Assembly (NCBI GenBank): GCA_030549495.1
Contig: JAUIRK010001051.1
Coordinates: 806,001 to 870,000 of the forward strand
Length of the DNA stretch: 64,000 nt
From: Nectonema munidae
Lineage: Eukaryota > Nematomorpha > Nectonematoida > Nectonematidae
Reading direction: 5' to 3'
The notes under the pieces were generated by a model. The model did not search any database and was not told where the DNA came from. It saw nothing but the letters and a program-made list of their open reading frames with translations. Positions 10,295-23,791 of this stretch are shown one piece after another. Both the position numbers and the translations under genes were made by a program. How positions within the stretch are numbered: the first letter of the stretch is position 1; the number at the start of each line of letters is the position of its first letter.

Positions 10295-12919
10295 GAATGA
10301 TAAATAAGATGAATCGCATTCTTTGTTTTGGATTCATTATTATTATTAAATGAAAAATGAATTAGAAAATTATCTAAACAAAATTAGAAGTCATTAAATT
10401 TAATTTAACCAAAATTTTAAAAATTACTTGCCCCGATCGAATTTCCACTAGTCAAATTATTTGCACAGGAAGATTTCCAATCATTTCAAATATTATGGTA
10501 AGTTGAAGATTTTCAAATAAAATTTCCTGCAAAGCGAACTTATTCAAATTTCAAAATGTACAAAATATATTGAATGTATAATGTTTGAGATGGAGTTGCA
10601 AAGTTTATACAAACAAATAATTGCAAACCCGTCACAAGAAAAAAAAGTATTTCGTATGGAAAAATAGCAACAAAAAGTAAAAAAAAACAAAACATTTTCA
10701 AGAGGTTTAATCAGGATACATTATTCGCCTTTTTTATGCCAGTATTTTATTTCGATAAAGTGATTTTATTCTCGCAAGTTTCAATTATTTTAACTAGCGT
10801 TGAGCCATCTAAGTGGACCCGATATCATTCAACTAAAATGAAGTTAACTCTACACAAAAAAAAACAGAAACCTGATGAAATGATTATTATTCTTCACTCC
10901 AAATTTCTGCCATTACACAAATTTTTAGGGCACATTTAAAGAAACTTTTTGGGATACATTTAGACAAACTTACGATATACTTTTGAGACACGACTCATAC
11001 TTTAGAAAGTGGTTCTAAATCTATCTTAAGCGTGTAAAGTTAGCATGAGAGTATGATTCATGGACAAATTCGATCTAAGGCATTACAAAAACTACCAAAG
11101 TCTAAAATGATAGTTTGAAGGTTGAAGGAGCATGTGCATTTCACCAGACCATGATGAACTAAAAAATGAGGATTTTGGTTTACATAATAAGCGTCACCAT
11201 AGCCAAAGTAGAAAAAATGCTAACATAAATAATAATAAACACTTATATCGTGTTCAAGGTCGTGCCAGCAATGCGACATGCTTAGCAGGAGAATCGTGAA
11301 ACAAGTGAAACTCAATGATTTTGCGCTGTGCTTGTTATTCCAGAAGTACGACATGTTGGGATGGCTGGGTGAAACATACGGCGTAGAGTGAATAAATATG
11401 CAAGACACTCTTCACGAATATCGTGGATAACGCGTTGCAAAATTGTGCTTGTAAACCAATTTAAACAATTCACCAACGAACCCATGTCTTTCAAATGTGG
11501 AGATGAGCAGGAGAAACTATACATTTTGTATCAAGTTTTCGATTTGCTATTTATATTTTGTATGAAGTTCTTTATTTATTTATTCTTTAATTTTTTCAAT
11601 CTTTTTTTATTAATTCTTTATTTTCCTTAAATAATTGATAGTGAGTGTAGAAGGATTTAATATAGACTTCCTTCTTAACCGTGTCTTGCCATACCATAGG
11701 TGAGAGTTGCAATAAATCTAAATAGTCTCACTTTACCGCCATCTAAATGGCAATAAACGTTTTAGCAAGCAGACTTGTATCCTTGTCTGCTCGAGCTTAA
11801 TCAAAGTATGAGAAGCAAACAAGGGTCCAACTTGTCACGTGGAAGACATGCGCAAGAATCTTTGTCTTCCAACATTACGCTCGTGTTGAACGACCGTCCC
11901 CACGGGTTCCTCGCGCCTAAAACGACAAACATTGATAAAACTTCTGAGGTATTTTTTTTAGAAAAGATTAGTCTATTGCTCCTTTCCCACCTCCATTTTA
12001 ATCAAGAGAAATTGATTTCCATCATTTACAGATTTAGTAAACACTTTGTGATGTTTGGTTAAAGAAACTAGAACAAGTTAGTTATTTAGATAAAACGCCA
12101 ATAAATTATTTAGAATAAATGAAACAAAGAATTACACTTTAATACAAATAAAAAAGGCTTTGCCCCCCCCCCCCCTCCCTGGGGTTTATTTTGCCCACTT
12201 GAAATATATAAATGTATACACCTTTTTATAGTCCCGGCCCCATTAAAATCAGTTTTGTACCCTTCTCTCCCCCCCCCTCCCTACTTGGAGTGTGGCGACG
12301 AACAGGGGCGCACATCTGGGGCATTAATTTGGCTCAATAGAGTAAAAACAAACAAATTTCTAGACAAAATACAAAAAAAAAGAATTTTTTTTATAAAATA
12401 CAATTTAAGGTTTCGTCCTTTTCCCAATCTTATCCTCAAAAAATATTATCCCCCCCCCCCCCCCCCGCCAGCCTCTACAATGTCATCGTCAACGTGAGTC
12501 CACGAAATCTAATTGTTCAGCACTTTTGCGAAATAACTAAAGTATTGAGTTCAAAGTTTTCTAAGTAATGGTGCTTTTCTTAAAAGATAGTTGGCGCGAA
12601 AAATTTCAAAAATCATTGTCCGTTGGAGGACTACAAATCACAATTCCTTAACTTTCTTGTATATAATATCTTAAGTAGTGATGGGAAGGTTAATCAGAAT
12701 CGGAAATTGTGTTTTTGTTAATTGGAAACGCGTCGGAAAATTTGGTTAGTAAATTCCGATACCTCAGTCCCAATCCTAAGTTAAGAGTGCTCTAACTCTA
12801 AGTTCAGCTAGGAGATCTAAGATCACTGTACAGGTCTTCGGATACCCCAATTGAAAAATTGAGAAGGAAAGTATTCAAATCATAGGAACTTACTGGAACA
12901 CGCTATTTGTGAAAGAGTG
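10295..12919. other. No gene recognised; homopolymer C tracts
   Basis: A+T-rich DNA with three poly-C tracts (about 12163, 12270, 12451). At 12303 the 14-bp motif CAGGGGCGCACATC occurs. The same motif is at 39445 and 45504, so it probably marks the end of a dispersed hAT-like short element (CAGGGG end), although the other terminus was not found. ORFs of 60-95 codons show no domain. Confidence 0.4.
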
Positions 12920-13740
12920 TTTAAATGCAGGAATTAAAATAAGGCAATGGCGAGTCGTTTTGGAAGTAAGCGAGAAGTTGTGGGGTTGAAGGAAAAAGAA
13001 TCAAGTTTAAAGGGAGGAGGCATAAGAAGGTGCAAAGTGTGTGTGTGTGTGTGTGTGTGTAGAACTGCGCTTCTTCGAGCAAGCGGTGTTGCAGGTCCCC
13101 CGTGTAAAGCCTGAGAGGGATAGCCAGGTCGTATGTGTTGTATGTGGTGAGCACGCGCAAACGCAACAGGCACACAAGATACACCTACTCGCTGTTCTGC
13201 AGTACCATGAGAGAAAAAGCTGAAAGCGGGAGAAACGCGCTATGTATCATCGTCACGCCATTTAACCTCCACAGTCTTGAAAGAGAGGCCATTGCATCAT
13301 CGTCATCGTCACAGAGTAAAGAAATGCGAACACACACAGAAGAAACGCACTATGATATCGCGTTTGAAAGTGTAGTGTGCGTGTGCGACACAGATAATTG
13401 CTGCTGCTGCTGTGCTGCTAAGGTCAGAATGCAAGTGATGATGAGGAAAAATAAAGGAGCGATTGTTAAGGTTGGTTTTGTGTTTCAGAAGAGAGGGAAG
13501 ACCTTGGTTTCACAATGGCTTGTGCTAGAATGAGCACAAGAAAGAGGAAATAGTGAGATCATGCAATATCACAATGGCTGCAGCCGATCCGAGACTGTTC
13601 TTACCAAATTCGCTTTTGCGCTGAGAACGAATTCCAGAGACGCTTAAATCCAAACGCCCCAACTAAGGCAAAGATCACTCGACTAGACAAACGATGCTTT
13701 TCGGAATGGGAAAGTGGTCTGAATGAGTGAGAATTTTGAT
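12920..13740. other. G+C-richer stretch with (GT)n; unassigned 132-codon ORF
   Basis: A short (GT)n tract lies at 13038-13060. Beyond it, base composition is unlike the flanks. A + frame at 13135-13533 (132 codons) encodes a Ser run and a Cys run, both from simple repeats, and has no recognisable domain. It could be a transcribed leader or a decayed exon. I see nothing that proves it is a gene. Confidence 0.25.
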
Positions 13741-14646
13741 ATATCGGATTCAAATAATAATAATAATCGATAAAGTTGATTTAGAAGTGGTTGATGAGAT
13801 TAATTTTCGGCCTCTTTTCAAAAGAGTTATCGGCTTCAGCACTCTTCCCTTATATGAGTGACAAGCTTTTATGGTTAATAACGCCTACACACAATCTTAG
13901 AAAATTATAGAAATGCTTAGCCAGAAGAATAGTGCAGTCCAGTATCGTGGTATGCGATAAAGGCATTTTTAAATCATAAACTTTTCTACCTTCAAAAAAC
14001 ATTTTTAGTTAAAAGGGAAGTATTTTCAGACATTGAATCATTTTAAACATTTAGGCTTATTACTTGTGAATTTAGATAACAAAACTTTTGACTTCCTTGA
14101 TACCACACAGACAAAAAAGGCTTGATATATGTGTGTGTGATGCACAAAATATTAAATTTTATTTTTAATGAAAAATAGACTTTCTGCATTCATTTTAAAA
14201 TAAATTTTTAAAAAATTTTTATTTTTGTATTTGCACAGAGTGAGAAAGAAATTTAAAAGGATTTGCGCTATAAAATGGTTAAGTAAAAAGGCTGATATAG
14301 CATGAAATAAATTAAAATTTGACATTAATGCATGCAAGCATGGACCGCAATCAATAACATTTGTTATGGAACACTGTGATATACAGTACCAATAAATTCC
14401 CGAAAGTTTTGGAAGGTAAATAATCCTAAAAGGTGACTGTATAAAATAAATGAAACAGAAAGCGTAAAGATGGAACAAGCCATCCCAAAATATTTTAACC
14501 CAGATTCCCAAAAAATGTTGCAGATTAAATGATATTTCAGAGTTGACTGACTTAAACAAAAACGCTAAGCATGACTTTCAGGTGAAAGGGAGATAGTAGT
14601 TAGCAAAATGAAAAGAAATGAATTGTCTCAGCGTCTAATTAATAAA

Positions 14647-14782
14647 TTCAGTTAGTGCTACTTGATGATAAGCTGAACGTAAATCTAGAGTACTGAAAAC
14701 TATAATTTGCAATTGTTTTAAGCAAATGATCTATCCTGGGCAACGGGTAGTTATCTAATTCTAGAAGTGTAAATCGATTGAT
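14647..14782 (-). mobile_element. Ty3/Gypsy fossil fragment (RT region)
   Basis: On the minus strand this matches the RT region of the Gypsy fossil at 21360-21494, with fewer than ten differences over about 130 bp by eye. It shows the family's INRFT.L..YPLPRID motif. Only this piece is recognisable; no LTRs are seen. It is a second, broken copy of the same family. Confidence 0.75.
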
Positions 14783-16079
14783 AGCTTGAAATAATTAACT
14801 CGCCCGTTCAATGATTAAAATTTGCAAAATGGCATCATCCACCATAGATGTAAAAACACAGCACAACCGATGTACGTACAGTTTAATAACTTTTCGAAAT
14901 TCTAACTGTTTTAACACGATATTCTTGCCTACTTTTTGTCAACTTGGCTATGGGGGTTGCAAAACAAGAGGTTGAGGGGGCATGAGGCCTCAAGGATGCG
15001 GTTGAGAACCACGCGATGAACACTGTCTAATTTACGCATTTTCCGCCTCTCTCTGATCAAGGGCTTTTAAAACGCAAAAATGGAGTAAAACTATAAAATC
15101 GGTCTTTTTAACTAAAAAGCAATAAAACTTCAGCTTTTGGGTTCGAAAGGCCTTAAAATAGGAAGAAAAAAAAGAATGATTTCGTAGTTTCGAACTTTTT
15201 AAAGAAGCTCTTTTCACTGCTTTTCTTTTCTTTATAATAAAAATTAAAGTTAATAAAGACTTTGGATACTCCTGTTACATTTTTGAAGAACTAACTGATA
15301 AACAACGGTCACCAAAGCAAAAGTTTGGTTAACGGGGATTTAGCATTTAATCAGGCACCAACCTGTGTATTAAAATACAAATGATAATAATCTACCTTTA
15401 AAGAGAACTGAAGAGAAACATGAAAAAGAGCTTGAAGGCGTATATGTAAAAATATTAAGGAAATCGAGAGTGACGCAAGCAGTGAGTAGTAGTGGGTGAA
15501 GCAGAAGTTTTAGCAACATAAAAAGAGAAATCTCTAATGCTTGGGCATAAAAACAAACAAATGCGCTACTCCATGAGTGTCATATTATTACTCAAGGTAT
15601 CATTGGAATCACACTCAAAGAAGTACTTCCACTCATATATAATTTAGTAGGCGAAGCAAAGCAGCAGCACACAATGAACGGCGAGATTTCAGAGAATGGG
15701 AAGCATGCATGTATATACAAATACAGAAGAATCAAAATGTGTTATAAATGACATTGGTTTTAAAATTGACTCGACCAAAAATAAAATTTGAATAATTGGC
15801 GACTACATTCATCAGCAGAAGTGAACTTTGCATCCTAAACCCCGACAGAAGATTACGAGTACACACATCTGTGTCCATTTTTGAGAACTCGTGGTCAACA
15901 AACCCTATCAAAGGAAATCAAAGACAAAATGGGGGAAGTAGTAGAGCGACGATCTCTTAAAATTAAAGGTATTTGTTTATTTGAAAAAATGGCCTAAAAG
16001 AAGTTAAAATTAAATGAATTAATAAAAAAGATCTAAAATTTGTCAGCAATGTGAAAACTTTCAGGAAGTTCATCAATTC
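14783..16079. other. No gene; one hAT-like end near 15000
   Basis: A motif GCGGTTGAGAACCACGCG at 14998-15015 resembles the right end of hAT short elements (inward: TGGTTCTCAACCGC), but no partner end was found. The rest is A+T-rich, without coding signal or repeats shared inside the window. Confidence 0.35.
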
Positions 16080-16290
16080 GAATAACCGTGTTTCTAATTG
16101 TAATCATATCACTACCTTCTAGCTTAACAAGGTAACAAAATCATTCATATATGATGTCAAAGTGAAAACAAACTGATAATTCTTAATGTCAGTTATTATT
16201 TTTACACTCATCTATTAGGATTGAGAATATTTCCAATTCTTCACTTTCGTCTCTATTCACGTGAACAACGCTTTGGCCTAGAACTAATGC
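16080..16290. repeat. Unclassified dispersed repeat (second copy at 54240-54590)
   Basis: Segments such as ACCTTCTAGCTTAACAA, AACTGATAATTCTT and the stretch around GTCTCTATTCACGT reappear in the same order and orientation near 54309-54480. The 54-kb copy has an 85-codon minus-strand frame, so this copy is probably the eroded partner of a coding mobile element. The family is not recognised. Confidence 0.6.
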
Positions 16291-16314
16291 TTTACATGAT
16301 ATTAAAGACAAATA

Positions 16315-16560
16315 CAGTGAAACTTCTCTAAACGGTCCCTCATAAAACCAGCCACTCCTTTAAACCCACTGTTCTAGAAAGTCCTGGATGTTGGATATCG
16401 AATTTTATGGAAATTATGTCGTTAAACCAGCCACCCTTCTAAACCGTACATCGGCCATTTTTTTGAACGAAGGTATACATATTATAATGGCAATTACACC
16501 CCTCGATTACGGACATACTCTTCATTTGTAAAGCGTCCAAATTATGAACAATGTAAAAAA
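16315..16560. mobile_element. pogo/Tigger-type terminal region
   Basis: The end CAGTGAAACTTCTCTAAACG directly follows a TA dinucleotide (16313-16314), the target of the Tc1/mariner/pogo superfamily. It is followed by two copies of a 'AAACCAGCCAC' motif, as in Tigger ends. It lies upstream of the pogo-type transposase at 17526, so it may be the left end of that element, with the CA array grown inside it. The right end was not found. Confidence 0.6.
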
Positions 16561-16580
16561 AAGCTATAATTTCACAAACT

Positions 16581-17412
<832 letters not shown>

Positions 17413-17525
17413 ATCATACTACAAATGACACATCCCTTGATTAAATCAAGGCTTAAGTAAATTAGCAAGCTTGCTCAAACTAAAGCAATTCTTATAGCTA
17501 TTACTATTTCCAATTTTCTCAAACA

Positions 17526-18315
17526 TGTCACCCTCAATAAAACGTTCTCGTCAAGATTTATCACTGGAAGATAAAGTTAAACTAATAAAATTGGTAAAGG
17601 TAAAGGTACCTTGGGATGTTTTAATCGAGAAGGCACAATTATGCCGCTTGTATCGAACTATGAGGAAAGTAGGCTTAATGCAGGATCGAACCTAAGACCT
17701 TGAATTATTATCTAAGCACGGTATCTAACTAACCTTACTCACGCCCCTTTAAATTGTAAGTCAACTGTAGGAGAAATACTTCGTAAAAAAACACATACTT
17801 AAAGAAGTATGAAGCTAATGCAAATCTAAAGAAACAAGCATTTGATACAAACCTTAAGTATTTTGACACAAACGATATAGTATGGACATGCTCATACAAA
17901 GAATATACCGATCTCTGGACCGATTATTATTCAAGAGAAAGAATTCTCATTTGCAAATTTGCAATTGAAACTAAATAAGTTTAAAGCATCATATGGATGG
18001 TTGGACAGATGGCGTATTCGTTATTCTGTTAATGCATATAAAATATGTGGAGAAACTAACACTGAAATTATAGAGACGGTAGTAAACGATTTCAAAGATC
18101 GTCTTCAAGAAGTTACTAACGACTGCTCACGAGCTGACATCTTCAACTATGATGAGCCGGTTATTTCGTGCTTTACCAGACAAAACTCCCTCCTTTAAAA
18201 ATCAGTATATGTGCTGTAGAGGTGGAGAAAAGCAAAAGAAAAACTGACTGTCATGTTGGCATGCAGTTCAACAAGAGAAAAACTTCTTAAGCTGTTAGTG
18301 ATAGGTAAATACAAT
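17526..18315 (+). mobile_element. pogo/Tigger-type DNA transposon, transposase pieces
   Basis: An N-terminal psq-like HTH begins KRSRQDLSLEDKVKL. It is interrupted by a SINE at 17593-17750 and resumes with a VGEIL motif. Next comes a CENP-B-like DNA-binding domain at 17959-18198 with FKASYGWLDRWRIRYSV. The start of the DDE domain follows as ADIFNYDE; the family has NxDET, and here the Thr is Pro after a short change. After that comes a 'CRGGEK..K' segment in another frame. Frameshifts and stops show it is dead. The rest of the DDE domain is not recognisable. Confidence 0.85.
17593..17750 (-). mobile_element. tRNA-derived SINE, family A, nested in the pogo element
   Basis: Same unit as at 7822-7972 and 59211-59360. 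On the minus strand it begins GGGGCGTGAGTAAGGTTAG. It splits the HTH of the pogo transposase, so it inserted after that element. Flanks AAAATTG and AAATTG suggest a short target duplication. Confidence 0.8.
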
Positions 18316-19759
18316 TTTATTTTGAATCCTTTAGTTCAAAGCTTATTCTATTTTTATTTTTTGGGTAAAGCAATTATAGGACATGGAGAGACAGTTATCA
18401 CTACTCATCGCATGTAATAACGTCTTTATCGCTTTTGATCAGTTATTGAAACCGATGGTCACAAATGGCCTTTCAGATTCGGATGTTCTTCTAGTATTGA
18501 AACAACTGAATGAGAAACAAAAAGCCTTATCGAAATATACTATGCTCTAATCAAGTGAGGGTTTTATATCATGACTCTAAAAACGATCTCCTGTAAATCT
18601 TTGAGGAAAAGAATTCTTGTATTTGGTGAGGTTAAAAATGTCTGTCTTTTAAATAACGTAAAACAGTTTTCATCAAACCAAATGCTATCACGCCTGCAGA
18701 AGCATTTAACTCTAGAAAGTCAAATTATTACCTAAATGAAGTAACGTTAAATGGCATTTTTTCAAATAAAATTTTTTATAGTGCATACTATGATAAAAAG
18801 TATTAATACAAAGAAATTTATTGAACATTTTTTATATATTTAAAAAAATCATTTTTATTTTCTGGCTGCCAGAACGATTTCAGAGAAATATTTTGCTTCA
18901 CTTTTATCATCGATGTCTATCTAGGCCTTCGAGATTTAAAATGGGGCTAGAATTTATCATCCGGTTTATACGCAGAGTCGACTATTGTTCACTTTATCGG
19001 GTCTTTGACGCGTTAATTTCTAAGATCAGTATTTAAGCACATCATACTACGCGTTGGGCTTAATAAGCGATTGCTTCTTATCTTTAATAAAGCAACGAAT
19101 CGGCTCATTTATACGGTTTTATTTAAAAAAGAAATAGAAATGAATGTGAAAGCAAGCACTCTAATAGAAAACAGTAATTTTCATCGACATGGTAGAGAAA
19201 AGAGCATACTTGAAAGTATTCACTTGAAAGGGAAGCATGAAAATGCACTTTTCTTATTAGTTTGATACTCTTAAAACGATGTATGGTTTTTTGCATACGT
19301 CTATATTTAACTGATGAAATTTCTGCATAAATAGAGTGAATGAAATTAATCTTATAAAATTTTAGCAAAATCTGAGTGAAAACGTTTGTGTATTGATTTG
19401 AACACTTTTTTATAAGTCTAAAACTATTTATTGATCATGAAACTATTTTGGAAGATTATATGAATAAAAAAAGACAAATATTTATTTTCCTAAAAAACTT
19501 GTAATAAGCAGTATGTTTTTGTAAGTACTTCTTTTTAGAAAAAATACTTTACTCCAAACCCCTGAAACTCCTAACCATATGTTATATATTTGCATTGAAG
19601 TTTATTGAATGCTTCATTCGATTACATCTACAAAGTGTACTTGTGCATCTCTTGATTATCAATTGATCTTATAACCGTAAATTATTGTTTTCAACAGTCC
19701 TGCGTCTCTTTAGATATATACCTCTTTTGCTCTGCCATTTTATTACACATTGAGCAACT
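18316..19759. other. No gene recognised
   Basis: A+T-rich DNA. A piece at about 18380-18550 (frame reading LLVLKQLNEKQKALSKY) could be the tail of the pogo element but does not match a motif I know. Other frames up to 81 codons are featureless. Confidence 0.4.
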
Positions 19760-20041
19760 ATCATTCATGTCTTTTCGACCTAACCCGAATGATAAGCGGT
19801 GCCTTATCTCAAACCAGGGAAATTAGATATCGATCCTGATGAAGTAAACGCTATTTGAAAAAAGAAGAAAATGCTTCTGAAGTAGCTTGAAGCTACGGAA
19901 AATAATCCGTTTCATATCCTAGTTACGTGAATTCCAAAATATTTAAACATATCTCTAATTTTTTTTCATACCAGTATTCCATAGAGTCGTTGGATAAAGT
20001 TTTCTTAAAAAAATAGTTGGATGTCAGCCCTTTTTACGCCA

Positions 20042-20166
20042 TTAAGTACCATAGAAATCAGACGATATTCAAAAAAAAACGCAGACGATTTATATTCAAA
20101 GTCATTGAAAAAAGCAGACGAAGATGAAATTCTCCCAAATGGGAAAATTGGGACTTAATGGGTTAA
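20042..20166. mobile_element. TTAA-ended MITE, family 'CCCATTTA' (diverged copy)
   Basis: The interior shares CAGACGATATTC, CGCAGACGATTTATATTCAA and GCAGACGAAGATGAAATT with the copies at 20263, 42809 and 57061. The right end is ATGGGTTAA and the left end is a decayed TTAA (20042-20045). Confidence 0.7.
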
Positions 20167-20262
20167 GCTATTCACAAGAAAGCAAAAACCAGGAGTCGCT
20201 TGCCACTTTCAGGCATCGGTTTTCTATCGTCTGCTTTCTTTCTCTATTAGTTTTCATATAAA

Positions 20263-20422
20263 TTAACCCATTTAAGGCCAAGCAAAGCAGACGATATCTA
20301 AAAAAAACGCAGACGATATCTAAAAAAACGCAGACGATTTATATTCAAAGTCATTGAAAAAAGCAGACGAAGATGAAATTACCTATGTTCCAAAATAGGA
20401 ACATTGGCCGTAAATGGGTTAA
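20263..20422. mobile_element. TTAA-ended MITE, family 'CCCATTTA' (intact ends)
   Basis: The ends are TTAACCCATTTAAGGCC and, inward from the right, TTAACCCATTTACGGCC. It contains a duplicated ~20-bp unit (GCAGACGATATCTAAAAAAA) that the other copies have once. TTAA on both sides and terminal CCC fit piggyBac mobilisation. Confidence 0.85.
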
Positions 20423-20461
20423 GGAGACGATTTTTGTGTTAAATAATTTCGTATAAAGGAA

Positions 20462-20587
20462 TTAACCCTTTGAGGATGAGTGTAACAACGGTGTACCAAG
20501 AATAATACGCTGCTTTAAATATATAAAATTCCATTGCAAAAGAGAGTAAACGATTAGTCTTAAAAATTCTGGTCCTCAAAGCGTTAA
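20462..20587. mobile_element. TTAA-ended MITE, family 'CCCTTTGAGGA'
   Basis: The left end is TTAACCCTTTGAGGATGAG and the right end, inward, is TTAACGCTTTGAGGACC. The interior has GTGTACCA and CGATTAGTCTTAAAAATTC. A diverged copy lies at 58301-58418. Confidence 0.8.
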
Positions 20588-21834
20588 ATCCTTTATACAA
20601 AATTTGAAAGAAATATGAAACGACAGTCAATACAAATCATTGTCTGCTGAAGAAAATAGAAAAGAAGCAATATGCGGCTTGGCATTTAATTCGTACTCGA
20701 ATACTAGAAAAGTATGATGTTGACTTACAGTCGGCATTGGACATTGCTGCGGCTCTAACACCAACTAGTGAAAAGGCTAAACAATTTGAATACTCAGTCC
20801 TTGCAAAGATTTTTTGTTTGTTGCAAAGATCACTCAATCTTCTCGTGAATGTAGAGCTATTGTGGGTGTCCAGCACATCCTAGATATAAATGTCATGCAC
20901 GAAATGTGCAATGTCACTTGTACAAAAAACAGGGCCACTGCTAGAGTGTTCAAGTCACGAGTTTCGTGAAGTAAGGTTCTCTCTCAAGCTTCGCTTTTTC
21001 TTGTCTTCTAACTCTACCCTTTCATCCGATCTCAAAATTGCGCTGCAAGTCGTTAAGATCAACGGCAATTTATTAACTGGTGATGTTCTAGGAAAAGATT
21101 TCCAATCGGGGCATACCTCGATCCATTTTAATTACAAAAGTGGCATGCCATTTTAAATTTAGGAGCCTTGCAAATGTCATAAGCCATCTTTTCAAATCTT
21201 TTGCCAAACTATAGTTAAATCACGAAACCATAGTACACACGATTTGAAATGTATTGACTCAGAAGTTAAATGCATGTTATGTAAAGGAATAATAGAGCCC
21301 TATGCAATAGTTGTAAAATGAGACAGCAAATCACGCTTAGTCATTCATCACTTTCAAACCATCAATCGATTTACACTTCTAGAATTAGATAAATACCCGT
21401 TGCCCAGGATAGATCATTTAATTAAAACAATTGCAAATTATAGTTTTCAGTACTATGGATTTACGTTCAGCTTACCAAATGGCACTAACTGAAAAGGATT
21501 AGAAAATATAAAGCTTTCCAGACAGGGAATCAGTTTAGACGTATACACTTTGGCCTAACTCCAAGGGTGGCTTGTTTTTAGAGGATCGTAGATAATCTCA
21601 TTTAAAGCAAGAAATTAAAGAAAACTTTTGAGTATCTCGATAATGTATCAAGGGATAAGAAAGCGTATCAAAAATGAGAAAATATTGTTGGAGATTATAC
21701 ATTTCGTGTTTTCATTTCGACATAGCATATAAGTCTTATTGGGAGATCTAACGTTGCGGCTGATGCGCTTTCAAGACTTCGTTCTATGGCTAGTTTGGGT
21801 TCATTAAGTATAAATGAGTCTTAAATCTCTACAC

Positions 21835-23597
21835 TGCTAATTGTCACATCCTAATTTTAGCCGATTAATGACTTGTTAGATCCAGAAATTTGCCCTTCTC
21901 GGTAGAAGTTCGTAAGGTTTGAAATGATTCTGAAATAATCTCTATTTGTCATAGTGTAAAACCATATTCTGTTAAAATTAATGAAAAGTTGATAAGAGAG
22001 TCTCGCACTTCTGAAAGGCTTAACTTGGATTTTAAGGGTACTATGCCAATTAATAGATTTTAGTAGTCGTTGATGAATTTTGTAGACTTCCTTGTCAAGA
22101 TACCTCATCTTAATCTTCATTCGATTTGGGCATTCATATTTTCAATTTAATGGAATAAAAATCTTAGATCTTTTTCGGAAAAAATCTTGGAAAAGAAATC
22201 GACACTCACACGGTAAAATCTGGAAATAATATTTTGTTATAAAAAAAATTTTTCTATACCATAAATTGCAATCCAAATGTCACTATTCATGAGTAAATTT
22301 TTAAACAAAGGCTAGATGCCCATCTACCCTATATATGCCCAAAAAACCTTACAAATATGATAAAAAAAATGTTGGCTTATGGTCGATGAAAAAACAAAAT
22401 CAAAAGTTTTATTCCTAAGTAGTCTTCATAACAACTCTATTATTATAATTAAAATAATTGATGAATACGCCTGAAAGTAGGACATTTTATAATTTCACCA
22501 AATACGCGTTGACATCTTGGATCATATGTGTCGCATACACTCGCAAAAACAAGAATGAAAAGATGGCAATTGGCTCCTTTTTTAATATACTTGATTAAAG
22601 GCAGAGATATACTTGAGGTAAATGTGCAGCTGAAATATTTATTAAATGTAAAAATTGTGAAAAAAATATTCTAAAACCTTAAGACGTTGGACAGGGGAGA
22701 CAACCCATTAGAACTTTTAGATACTATCTACCAAGACAATAAAAGTATAAAAATGTCAAAGAACTCCTCATAACTTTTACTCACTATAACGCAATCTATA
22801 CTATCAGTTGTCTTTATTTATGATTTGACATATATAAAAGGAACGCATCTTCGTCTACTTTTTATAAAAATCTTTGAATGGTAATAAATTTGAAATTAAA
22901 TTTCTTTGTGGATATTAAATCAATGTTAAAGAAGTCGAAAATAGTGTTTTAGAGATTTTGTTACCATCGAGAACTAATTGTCATTTTGAAAAATATATTT
23001 TGATAAATTGAATTTTTTTATCGATTCCTTCAATTAAGTTAAAATGAAAAGAACTTTCCATATGGACCTAGTTTTAAATTTATTGCATAGAAATTATGAT
23101 TTACATCTAAGTTTCAATTTAATAGCACTTCTAAGATGTAAGAAACGGAATAATACAACTATATTTATGTATACGAAATAAAAAGACCATATGTAGCAAT
23201 CAATTATCAAATTATATATAAAAACTTTACCGCCCGGGAAAAGGGGGTCACTCCAAATCCACTCTTGGTGCACTACTTGGGTTATCGCCGTTCATTAAAT
23301 CAAGAGCAAAAAAATAATTAACTTACCAATTGTATTCATTGAAGAATATTTATATTAAAACTAATTTTTGATAATAAGCACTTATTGGTCAGGTAATTAT
23401 TTCAATATAAAGATTATATAAAACAAATTGAAACATTATTTAGTTAATTTTTCTGTAAAATTAACCATTAAAGTTAGAGTAATAGAGGTAGAAAGAATTT
23501 ATAAAATAAAATAAGAAATATTGTATACGAGGCTTTAATACTCCCTTGAATAATTCTCAAACCTTATAAACTTTTTTATCTTTAATCTATATTTTAT
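21835..23597. other. No gene recognised
   Basis: Strongly A+T-rich. It includes a minus frame of 87 codons at 21857-22120 without a domain, probably the tail of the Gypsy fossil. A short G+C-rich patch at about 23230-23290 (CCGCCCGGGAAAAGGGGG) has no partner in the window. Confidence 0.4.
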
Positions 23598-23613
23598 TTA
23601 TCAATAGGATATG

Positions 23614-23791
23614 GTTGGTTGGTTTGAGATATCAAAGCACTTTCAACCGTAAGGCTATATGCTCGCATTATGCTTAAGATGGTTAATCACAGTTTTTGTG
23701 AATTTGTTTTTAGAGTTTGGAGCCTCAGGGATCGAATCCCTGACCTTCAACTGTTAAGCTGAGAGGTACACCTTAACAACCATCGATGCTC
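23614..23791 (-). mobile_element. tRNA-derived SINE, family B, with 15-bp target duplication
   Basis: It is flanked by exact 15-bp copies of TATCAATAGGATATG (23599-23613 and 23792-23806). On the minus strand it begins with a tRNA-like head: AGCATCGATGGTTGTTAAGG (A-box region), then GGATTCGATCC (B box) inside a perfect 5-bp T stem (CAGGG/CCCTG), then a non-tRNA tail. A second head is at 28462-28538. It is not a working tRNA gene, because the acceptor stem is mismatched. Confidence 0.85.

Larger units (their letters stand above)
19760..21830 (+). mobile_element. Ty3/Gypsy retrotransposon fossil, broken, with three MITE insertions
   Basis: Pieces in order are a gag-like start (LDIDPDEVNA, about 19828), a zinc-knuckle-like gag end (HPRYKCHARNVQCH, about 20870-20920) and a protease-region leader (ALQVVKINGNLLTG, about 21040-21085). 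RT follows (INRFTLLELDKYPLPRIDHL, about 21360-21420), then an integrase-proximal RNase H end (NVAADALSR, about 21745). No LTRs are recognised. It is clearly broken, with many breaks across its length, and is old enough to have collected three TTAA MITEs. A second fragment lies at 14647-14782. Confidence 0.8.

Noticed and set aside
13041-13533. Gene encoding Ser-rich and Cys-rich protein
   Set aside because: Its runs come from simple repeats (TCG, TGC) and no domain or splice structure supports it.
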